Of a stretch of DNA of 9,479 bases, positions 1-6,034 are shown one piece after another. Source of the stretch: Pseudomonadales bacterium (GTDB lineage Bacteria > Pseudomonadota > Gammaproteobacteria > Pseudomonadales > DC-out160); contig JAESQG010000036.1 in the NCBI GenBank assembly GCA_016765265.1, forward strand, positions 5,338 through 14,816. Reading direction: 5' to 3'. The translations under genes and the position numbers were made by a program. The notes under the pieces are model-generated. The model was not told the origin of the DNA. It ran no database searches and saw only the letters and a list, made by a program, of their open reading frames with translations. The stretch's first letter is position 1. Every line of letters starts with the position of its first letter.

Positions 1-417
1 GGTAATAATTTTGTTAAAACAATGATTCGCCTTGCCTCTGAGCACACTGAACTCGGGGTGGTGGCAGATCAAAAAGGCTGCCCCACTTTTGCCGGAGATA
101 TAGCGGCAGCACTACTTACCATCGCCAATGATTATAATGAGGGGAAACCGATACCCTGGGGAACCTATCATTATTGTGGTGCTGAGCCCACCACATGGCA
201 TGGCTTTGCGCAAACAATCTTTGAAGAAGCCACCCAACAGGGTGTACTGAAGCGACGACCTACGGTTAATGCTTTAACCACAGCAGAATACCCCACAGCG
301 GCTACGCGTCCGGCCAACTCAGTGATGAATTGCGAGGGATTTATTGCCGCTTTTCCGTCGATTGGGGTGGCCAGCTGGAAGGTAGGGTTAAGGAAGGTTG
401 TAGCGAGTTTGGCATAA
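1..417 (+). CDS. rfbD: dTDP-4-dehydrorhamnose reductase, C-terminal part (5' end outside window)
   Basis: RmlD/RfbD reduces dTDP-4-dehydro-L-rhamnose to dTDP-L-rhamnose with NAD(P)H, the last cytoplasmic step in making the rhamnose donor. The frame is open from base 1 and ends at TAA 415-417, giving 138 residues, roughly the last half of a protein usually near 290-300 residues. The ATG at 22 is internal: the preceding codons read GNNFVKT, a conserved RmlD segment. Other family signatures are the QKGCPT..AGDIA stretch (about 25 residues in), the GTYHYCG segment of the substrate domain, and the C-terminal RPANSVMNC motif. The end of the protein (ASWKVGLRKVVASLA) has the usual W..GL helix. No terminator with a T-run follows. 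The gene anchors the window in a nucleotide-sugar/surface-polysaccharide locus; upstream rml genes are expected to the left but cannot be seen. Confidence 0.95.
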   Translation, partial: GNNFVKTMIRLASEHTELGVVADQKGCPTFAGDIAAALLTIANDYNEGKPIPWGTYHYCGAEPTTWHGFAQTIFEEATQQGVLKRRPTVNALTTAEYPTAATRPANSVMNCEGFIAAFPSIGVASWKVGLRKVVASLA

Positions 418-427
418 AATGTGGGGT

Positions 428-446
428 TGAACCGCCACTAGGTTCA
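428..446 (+). other. Short inverted repeat 11 bases after rfbD stop
   Basis: TGAACC (428-433) and GGTTCA (441-446) are perfect inverted arms around a 7-base loop. They begin 11 bases after the rfbD stop. There is no T-tract downstream, so this is at best a weak 3'-end hairpin, not a standard intrinsic terminator. Confidence 0.3.
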
Positions 447-481
447 TCTGATGAGTGGGTAACAACAATAAAAAGCAAGGT

Positions 482-509
482 TTGACTATCATTCCACCAA
501 AAGTATACT
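482..509 (+). promoter_or_regulatory. Putative sigma70 promoter for the GT-C glycosyltransferase gene
   Basis: TTGACT (482-487, 5 of 6 to the -35 consensus) is followed after 16 bases by TATACT (504-509, 5 of 6 to the -10 consensus). Transcription would start near 515-518, giving a leader of about 140 bases before the ATG at 658. It is the best promoter-like match I found and lies in the gap after rfbD, where the downstream gene needs its own start if rfbD transcription ends. No start-site data are available. Confidence 0.5.
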
Positions 510-517
510 GGTAGTTG

Positions 518-542
518 CGATAAGCCCTGAGGTTTCTTATTG
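518..542 (+). other. Potential leader hairpin just after the putative start site
   Basis: Bases 518-524 (CGATAAG) pair with 536-542 (CTTATTG) in a 7-bp stem that includes one G-T wobble. An inner CC (526-527)/GG (531-532) pair can shorten the loop. It would sit at the very 5' end of the transcript from the 482-509 promoter, where such stems often stabilise mRNA. The function is inferred only. Confidence 0.3.
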
Positions 543-657
543 TCATCCGCTCCTAATATTAATTCTCAAGGCTATTGTGTCGAGGGCAGCAGTAGCTTGG
601 AATGTTCCACTTAATTGCATTTCTTAGGCCCATCTTTATTAATTATTGGAACTTAGT

Positions 658-2364
658 ATGACCAAGAAGACTGTTGAAAATTCTCAATGGGAAAAGAAAT
701 ACACTTCATTGATTCAACGGCTTAATGAAAGCATTGCTAATGGAAAATACCGTAATCTCCCTATCATAATACTCGTCACATCTCTTGTGAGCGTGATATT
801 ACTTCATCTACCCCTGGCACTACTTCCTCTAGGAAGGGATCAAGGTGTATGGACCACAGCAGCAATGGCATTTGAAGAAGGTCGTGTTTTCTACAAGGAC
901 TTTATACATTTTCATCTTCCTGGCTTAGGTATCGCATTCTGGGCAGCGATGTCATTTACGTCAGATCCTCGTGTTGCCACCATGTTACTAAGCATGACTG
1001 GCAGCATCATTATCATTGCTAGCGCCTATTTAATACTTCAAGCAACAGTATCAAGAGCAGCAGCTGCCTGGGCTGTTTTACTCTTCGCAATACAATGGCC
1101 AACACTAGTCAGCTACTGGGATATTGCGCAAAAAGATTTTATGGCAATGCCTGGAATATTTTTGGGCACATGGTTGGTACTAAGGGCCGTACCCGGAGCA
1201 AGATTACGGCGATCGTCCATCTATATGGCGGGCATTGCAGTTGGCATATCTATTATGTTTAAGCCACTTTTTGCTATTACCGGCATTCTGCTAGCCCTTG
1301 CGCAAGTGACGCGTTATTTTAATAAAAATTCACGTTACCAAGGATCTCCTGACTACCTTCAGCTGTTCTTTGATTTGGTTGCTTTGCTATTTGGCGCTCT
1401 CACAGTGGCCTTATTATTCATTACGTACCTAGCTCAAGGAGGCGCCTTAGAGGACGCATTTAATGGCATCTTCAGAATTGCTCCGCTTTACGCGGGCATC
1501 AAGGCCCAAAGCCCGGCTACTATGTTGCTCGGTGTCCTCGTGTTCTCCATTCTCCCCGGTCTAACCAACCCCTTTGCCTGGCTGGCATTACTGATAATTG
1601 GCTTTATAGCGATGTATAAAAAGCGCTACAGTTACAAACCGATTTGGATTCTAATCCCGCTACTAACCGGACTCATCTGTTATCTAATTCAGAGAAAAGG
1701 CTGGTCATATCATGCTGCCCCGCTGCAAGTGTCACTTTATTTGGTAGCAGGTATAGGCGGAGCACACGCGTGGAAGGTCTGGTGGGCGCTTCGAGACAAA
1801 GCAACGGGAAAGAAATATTTCTTACTCAATTGCGCGCTATCGCTAGGGCTGGCAATCATGTTTTTACTCGCCGTTACAGCGACACCTTATGGCCGAGGGC
1901 TATTACCCACTTATTTCGGAGCAATGGAACGAACAGCCTACTTAGACGAATTCTACGACCCACCAGACTCCCCCCATCCCAACGTCAGCGAAAGCACCGC
2001 GAAATGGGTAAATGAGAACACTGCTGAAAGTGACACCATTTTAGTGTGGGGGCTAGAATGCCAAATATATTCGCTTTCAAATCGACTCTATGCAAGTAAC
2101 AGCCCAATGGACTTCATACTCTCCGATATCTCATTCGTCGGTAAACCATCGGAATGGTTAGCTGAAAAACAGCAGGAATTTATATTACGATTAATACAAG
2201 ATGCACCCAAGTTTATATTGATAACTACAAACGATGCTAATTCGGTAGAACCGATCCCCTCGAATGTAGCGATGCATAATGTACCGGGCTTCGTTGAACT
2301 AATTGCAGAGCGTTATATCCAGCTACCAGACCAAGAACGCTTTAATGTATATCAAATTAAATAG
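658..2364 (+). CDS. GT-C fold membrane glycosyltransferase (ArnT/PMT_2-like, GT39/GT83 type)
   Basis: This is probably an inner-membrane enzyme that moves a sugar from a polyprenyl-phosphate donor to a glycan or lipid on the periplasmic side. From the ATG at 658 it has 568 residues, with about 11-12 hydrophobic segments between residues 35 and 410, then a soluble C-terminal domain of about 150 residues. The first periplasmic loop carries GRDQG (59-63), matching the GRDEG pattern of PMT_2-type enzymes, whose Asp is catalytic; YKDFIHFHLPG follows at about 79-89, like the family's YRDF.DHKPPG. A second GT-C-like segment, QRKGWSYH, lies near 345-352. I chose ATG 658 because GGA (648-650) lies 7 bases upstream; an in-frame TTG at 646 has no Shine-Dalgarno. 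Its own promoter is likely at 482-509. Donor and acceptor cannot be read from sequence. The family call is firm, the exact subfamily is not. Confidence 0.85.
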   Translation: MTKKTVENSQWEKKYTSLIQRLNESIANGKYRNLPIIILVTSLVSVILLHLPLALLPLGRDQGVWTTAAMAFEEGRVFYKDFIHFHLPGLGIAFWAAMSFTSDPRVATMLLSMTGSIIIIASAYLILQATVSRAAAAWAVLLFAIQWPTLVSYWDIAQKDFMAMPGIFLGTWLVLRAVPGARLRRSSIYMAGIAVGISIMFKPLFAITGILLALAQVTRYFNKNSRYQGSPDYLQLFFDLVALLFGALTVALLFITYLAQGGALEDAFNGIFRIAPLYAGIKAQSPATMLLGVLVFSILPGLTNPFAWLALLIIGFIAMYKKRYSYKPIWILIPLLTGLICYLIQRKGWSYHAAPLQVSLYLVAGIGGAHAWKVWWALRDKATGKKYFLLNCALSLGLAIMFLLAVTATPYGRGLLPTYFGAMERTAYLDEFYDPPDSPHPNVSESTAKWVNENTAESDTILVWGLECQIYSLSNRLYASNSPMDFILSDISFVGKPSEWLAEKQQEFILRLIQDAPKFILITTNDANSVEPIPSNVAMHNVPGFVELIAERYIQLPDQERFNVYQIK

Positions 2365-2703
2365 AATGGAATTTTTGCACGTATCTTCAGTTTGAGGTAA
2401 CGAAGAGAAGATGCGAGCGCCTTCTCCAAGACAATAAGCTGATGTGTAGCATGAATGGAGAGGAGTCCTAATATATCAATGACATTGATGAGAACACGGT
2501 GTCCCCGTAATTTAAAGTTACATCCGCTCAATATGAGTTTTATCGGAAATTACGCTGATTAGGACAATATCTTTAGAAGTTAGTTGATGTATTATAAAGC
2601 TTCTTCTTTAATTCCTACTTACTCTCCTAAAATAGCGGCATTTAAATGACAATATTGAACGTTACAATACTACAATCCACATGTTTTCCTCGGGAAAGTT
2701 ATT
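2365..2703. other. 339-base intergenic gap with REP-like remnant
   Basis: No open frame with protein-like character is seen on either strand. The middle holds the palindromic repeat described at 2499-2554. The right part (about 2575-2660) is AT-rich and may hold the promoter of the GT2-sulfotransferase pair. The best guess is TTTAGA (2572-2577) with TATAAA (2593-2598), whose spacer is only 15 bases, so it is weak. No terminator with a T-run follows the GT-C gene. Confidence 0.5.
2499..2554. repeat. Palindromic REP/RAYT-like element remnant
   Basis: CGTAATTT (2506-2513) and AAATTACG (2547-2554) are perfect 8-base inverted arms. Between them lie CCG (2524-2526)/CGG (2544-2546) and CTCA (2527-2530)/TGAG (2534-2537), which nest into one extended fold with an ATA loop and bulges. 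The left edge reads GTGTCCCCGTAATTT (2499-2513). From memory, this resembles the GTCCCCGTAATT motif in palindromic repeats near REP-associated tyrosine transposases (RAYTs) in gammaproteobacteria. No transposase is present, so this would be a stand-alone copy or decayed end. The palindrome is seen directly; the family assignment is recollection and tentative. Confidence 0.4.
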
Positions 2704-3639
2704 TTGACGCAGTTTAAATATTCAGTTGTTATACCCGTCTATAACACAACATCAGTTTTACTTGAACTGGTTGACAAGTTGCAGTCATTTTTTGATGACA
2801 TTAAAGAGCCATCATTTGAAATTATTTTGGTAAATGACTGTTCGCCTAACCCAAAAACGAAGGAATATTTAACTCAAGCCTGTCAAAACAATTCGCACGT
2901 CAAAGTAATACATTTCGGGCGTAATTATGGCCAACAGCCGGCAACAATTTGCGGTATAGAACAAAGTCAAGGAGAATATATCATCACTATGGATGATGAT
3001 CTTCAGCATGATCCTGCCGACATAAGATCACTTATTGAAATGCAATCACATGATATTGTGATTGCACAATTGTTAGAAAAAAAACATAGCTTTTTCAGAA
3101 GATTATCGAGCAATATAAAAAATCACTTTGACCACATCATACTCAGCAAACCAAAACATATAAAAATGAGTTCATTTCGGTTAATTAGTCGTTTTGTCGC
3201 CACCAACATGCTGAAAATGAAGTCGCCAAACCCTTTTATTCCTGCATTGCTTTTTATGGTTAGTCTTGACGTTGTAAATGTACCAGTTAAGCACTATCCA
3301 AGAGCTGAAGGGGTCTCTGGTTACAACTTAAAGAGTATGATCAACTTATTTAGCAATTTAATGATCAATAACTCCTCATTTTTACTTAATATTCTAGGAC
3401 GTATCGGTATTATTTCCTCAGCAGGGAGTATATGTTACGCCTCGTATTTAGTACTTAACAAAATGACAACTGGTGTCGAAGTGGTGGGGTGGACTTCTCT
3501 TATGGTGGTTGTGTTATTTATGGGAGGATTGTTACTTTTTTCCATTGGCGTCATCGGGGAATATCTGATAAGACTCATACAAAGTACCGAACAAAAACCT
3601 TGTTATATAGTCAAAAACATAGAAAGTTCTAATGAATAA
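2704..3639 (+). CDS. GT2 polyprenyl-phosphate glycosyltransferase (DPM1/ArnC/GtrB-like)
   Basis: This enzyme probably transfers a sugar from a nucleotide donor to undecaprenyl phosphate on the cytoplasmic face. The 311-residue protein starts with the GT-A fold (YSVVIPVYN, residues 6-14). It has VNDCSP (43-48) and the metal/donor motif MDDDLQHDP (96-104, DXD at 97-99). SSFRLISR (156-163) and RAEGVSGY (200-207) are typical of the DPM/ArnC branch. Two C-terminal membrane helices (about 227-250 and 263-287) end in GVIGEYLIRL and KPCYIV, the usual tail. The length fits the family. The start is TTG 2704: no in-frame ATG or GTG lies between it and the upstream stops (2647-2649, 2656-2658), and GGGAAAG (2692-2698) is an adequate ribosome site. 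Its last 8 bases overlap the sulfotransferase gene, implying co-translation. The sugar is unknown; a GT-C partner that would use the product lies upstream. Confidence 0.92.
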   Translation: MTQFKYSVVIPVYNTTSVLLELVDKLQSFFDDIKEPSFEIILVNDCSPNPKTKEYLTQACQNNSHVKVIHFGRNYGQQPATICGIEQSQGEYIITMDDDLQHDPADIRSLIEMQSHDIVIAQLLEKKHSFFRRLSSNIKNHFDHIILSKPKHIKMSSFRLISRFVATNMLKMKSPNPFIPALLFMVSLDVVNVPVKHYPRAEGVSGYNLKSMINLFSNLMINNSSFLLNILGRIGIISSAGSICYASYLVLNKMTTGVEVVGWTSLMVVVLFMGGLLLFSIGVIGEYLIRLIQSTEQKPCYIVKNIESSNE

Positions 3640-4699
3640 ACATTTTTTCATTACCGGTTGTATACGTAGCGGTACAACGTTATTAGAAAAGTTATTATGT
3701 AATCATCACTCCCTAAGTGTTTTAGCACAACCGTTTCCATCCTTGTATATACAGATAAAGCAGTTATTTCTAAGAGAACTTAACATAACTGAGTATTTTG
3801 CTCTTTCTCATTATGTAAACGAAACTAGATATAATTTTAAAGACTTTAATTCATTTTTAAATTGTAAAACCATACCTAACCAACTTATTATCGACACGAT
3901 TAAGGATATGTATTCTGGCCGACTAACCAAATCCATAGCATATAAATTGGAAAGCGAACAATATTACGGCGAGATATACAAGCATCTAACGCGAATTAAT
4001 TCTCATAATAAGCAAGCTAAATCTTTTGCTTGTAAAGAAGTTCTCTGCGAGGAATTTGTTCCCTATTTCATTACAAACGAGATAAAGGTTCTTCATATCC
4101 TTAGAGATCCGAGAGATGTAATTAGCTCAATTAAAAAAGGTAAAGGTGAGCAGTACATTGGCAACGTAAAGCCTTTATTATTTGAACTGAGAAACTGGAG
4201 GAAAAGCGCCCAGCTTGCAATTCAATTTAAAGAGAACCCACAGTTTTTATCTATTAATTACGAGGATTTAGTACTAGAAACAGATAACACCTTACAAAAT
4301 ATTTGTGAATTTTTAGGGGTGGTGCCCTTTAAAAGGGATGCTTTTAGCAATGGAATACGAGAGCAAAATGGTAAGCTTTGGTCTTCTAATTCATCATTTA
4401 ATGAAGTCAATGGAGTCGTCTCTACAAGTTCGATCGGAAAGCATAAAAGTTTATTGTCAAATGAGGTGAATCGTTACATTTCTGTTGTTTGCTATCCTGA
4501 ACTTAAACTACTAGGCGATACACTAAGCTTACCCACCGAGTACAAAAACATTATTAGTTCTTTCTCTGAGCCTGTTGTAATTGATGATCCAAACTTCAAA
4601 AATGATGCAAATTATTCTGAAGATAATGCGAAATATGAAACATTTCGGCTAGACTCTTTTTTGAAGAATAATTATGAAGCTGAATTGAACTATAAATAA
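3632..4699 (+). CDS. PAPS-dependent sulfotransferase family protein
   Basis: It likely transfers a sulfuryl group from 3'-phosphoadenosine-5'-phosphosulfate to a hydroxyl of a sugar or lipid, in the cytoplasm. The 355-residue protein has no signal peptide. The 5'-phosphosulfate-binding loop is GCIRSGTTLL (9-18). The 3'-phosphate-binding motif is LRDPRDVISS (157-166), with Arg and Ser at the expected places. YEDLV (210-214) matches the conserved core strand segment, and IGKHKSLLSNEV (268-279) resembles the C-terminal PAPS-contact region. A charged, low-complexity tail of about 55 residues follows the usual family end. The ATG lies within the end of the GT2 gene (ATGAATAA, 8-base overlap), which points to translational coupling and a shared glycan substrate. 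The gene is clearly AT-rich compared with rfbD, a sign of acquisition. The substrate cannot be told; Nod-factor-like or polysaccharide sulfation are both possible. Confidence 0.9.
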   Translation: MNKHFFITGCIRSGTTLLEKLLCNHHSLSVLAQPFPSLYIQIKQLFLRELNITEYFALSHYVNETRYNFKDFNSFLNCKTIPNQLIIDTIKDMYSGRLTKSIAYKLESEQYYGEIYKHLTRINSHNKQAKSFACKEVLCEEFVPYFITNEIKVLHILRDPRDVISSIKKGKGEQYIGNVKPLLFELRNWRKSAQLAIQFKENPQFLSINYEDLVLETDNTLQNICEFLGVVPFKRDAFSNGIREQNGKLWSSNSSFNEVNGVVSTSSIGKHKSLLSNEVNRYISVVCYPELKLLGDTLSLPTEYKNIISSFSEPVVIDDPNFKNDANYSEDNAKYETFRLDSFLKNNYEAELNYK

Positions 4700-4808
4700 A
4701 ACCAACGCTCGCCCTCACTATGCCGTCACAGGAAAACTGAGCTTAAAGATTGCGATTAAAATAACAAATAAAATATTAACCCCCAAGGCTTTTACTCATT
4801 CGCACTGC

Positions 4809-5705
4809 CTAATCCACTTCCTCACCTCTCAGGTAAAAAATTCCCCCCAATAGTCCAACTATCACTTTCGTAAGGTAAATGGCTAAGGCGATAATAATTG
4901 CCACTGACTGATCGACCCCAAAAGATCCAAGCAGAAAAACCATCACTCCTTCCCTAACTCCTAACCCCCCAATCGAAATGGGAATTATCGTCGCAATATA
5001 TACAAGGGGAATAACAAAAAGAAGATCGGAAAAAAGTATATCGAGTCCAAAATATTGACTAAACAAGAAGGTGATAAGTATATCGGCTAACTGCGCTATC
5101 CCTGAAATCACTAGCATCCAAACGGCCATTGGTAATGATAGTTTTACATTTTTTGTTGCAAGATATCTTGCAACAAAAAAACCAACTACGGCTAACACTA
5201 GCAGGATAAAACCTGCCTCGTGAAAAAAACCCACCTTCTTTAAAAGAACTGGATTAATAACAAATCCAAGGGAGATTATAAAAGTCAGCGCAGCCAATCC
5301 AAAAAATCGCTCACTTACCACTACAGCTAAGGACCTTTTAATGTCGATATTGTATTTTCTACTAGCAGAGGTTGCCCGTACAGCATCTCCGCCCACCGAA
5401 CCGGGTAACAAAATATTAAAGAATTGAGCCACTGTGTAATATCTAAGAAGGGACAAGTAAGCAACAGAATCATGAAGCTCGCAATCTAAAATTAACTTCC
5501 ATCGCAATGACATTAAACATTGGGTAGCCATAAAAATAGCAGCTCCCAATATAACCACAAAAGCTATTTCAGGCTTTAGCTGCATTACTACCTGCCAGTC
5601 CAGCATTGAAACTAGATAGCTTAAAAGGACAATAGAAACAATAACTCTAAGTATTAATTTTATTCTACCTGAATTCATTGATAACCGCACCGAACCACCA
5701 TCCAT
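4809..5705 (-). CDS. Flippase-like membrane protein, LPG synthase TM-domain family (UPF0104/YbhN-like)
   Basis: The 298-residue protein has about 7-8 membrane segments and matches the lysylphosphatidylglycerol synthase transmembrane family. Motifs seen are LRWKLIL (67-73), FFNILLPGSVGGDAVR (95-110), SERFFG (131-136) and IPISIGGLGVREG (241-253). It lacks the C-terminal aminoacyl-transferase domain of true MprF proteins, so it would not make lysyl-PG. Stand-alone members often sit beside DPM1-type glycosyltransferases and are suspected of moving polyprenyl- or phospholipid-linked substrates; this is context, not proof. It lies on the opposite strand, tail to tail with the sulfotransferase and 109 bases from it, so it has its own promoter. 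A weak -10 (TATTAT) lies on the minus strand upstream, without a good -35. The start ATG at 5705 has GAGTG seven bases upstream; an internal ATG at 5678 (residue 10) is possible, as the first nine residues look unusual. Confidence 0.88.
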   Translation of the reverse strand: MDGGSVRLSMNSGRIKLILRVIVSIVLLSYLVSMLDWQVVMQLKPEIAFVVILGAAIFMATQCLMSLRWKLILDCELHDSVAYLSLLRYYTVAQFFNILLPGSVGGDAVRATSASRKYNIDIKRSLAVVVSERFFGLAALTFIISLGFVINPVLLKKVGFFHEAGFILLVLAVVGFFVARYLATKNVKLSLPMAVWMLVISGIAQLADILITFLFSQYFGLDILFSDLLFVIPLVYIATIIPISIGGLGVREGVMVFLLGSFGVDQSVAIIIALAIYLTKVIVGLLGGIFYLRGEEVD

Positions 5706-6034
5706 TAAAAGACACTCTAGCGAACGAATAATAAAGGCATATCACATCATACACCAGCACAACAAGCACTCACGGAGACATTAAAAGCCCGCTCGTAAAA
5801 ACGGCCCAGCCCTTGGAATAAACTGAAGTAGAGCGATTTATGGCAACTCGCGATAACCTAAAAACAGAGGATGGTCCGCAACCATATCTTCAGGCTATCG
5901 GTGCCTAATCGTTTGATAATTATTGATGTTTGTTAACATAGCGGTTAGAGTTCTTAGGTGAGAACGCCTAAAGAATTGAGTAGGTTTCTTATTACATGAT
6001 GAGGAATATTATATAAAGAAGCGAGGAATAGGGA
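5706..6034. other. 329-base divergent intergenic region
   Basis: This gap separates two divergent genes, so it should hold promoters for both. No coding frame is visible. The left half is unremarkable. From about 5910 it becomes AT-rich, with -35-like TTGATA (5913-5918) and TTGATG (5923-5928). Possible partners are TAACAT (5934-5939, 15-base spacer) and TAGAGT (5946-5951, 17-base spacer), all weak. A strong stem-loop follows at 5949-5977. Small inverted repeats also occur, such as ATGGT/ACCAT around a CCGCA loop near 5873-5887. Confidence 0.5.
5949..5977 (+). other. Stem-loop in the leader of the ATP-grasp gene
   Basis: Bases 5949-5960 (AGTTCTTAGGTG) pair with 5965-5977 (CGCCTAAAGAATT) around the tetraloop AGAA. 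This gives 12 pairs, two of them G-T wobbles, with one bulged A at 5972. It ends 57 bases before the ATG at 6035. No T-run follows, so it is not an ordinary terminator. It could be an operator, an mRNA-stabilising leader stem or part of a small regulatory structure. The pairing is visible; the role is unknown. Confidence 0.45.

Noticed and set aside
428..446. Intrinsic terminator for rfbD
   Set aside because: The stem is only 6 bp and no T-tract follows; kept only as a short inverted repeat.
646..657. TTG start four codons upstream of the GT-C ATG
   Set aside because: It has no Shine-Dalgarno, whereas the ATG at 658 has GGA at a normal distance.
1644..2015. Open frame of 123 codons on the plus strand within the GT-C gene
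   Set aside because: It lies fully inside a well-supported gene in another frame, and its protein is rich in Arg/Ser with no domain-like pattern.
544..2529. Shared 9-mer CATCCGCTC in two intergenic gaps (544-552 and 2521-2529)
   Set aside because: A 9-base match between gaps of this size is close to chance expectation.
5940..5951. Possible RfaH ops element (AGCGGTTAG) upstream of the ATP-grasp gene
   Set aside because: It differs from the GGCGGTAGCGTG consensus by an inserted T and other changes, and no JUMPstart context is seen.
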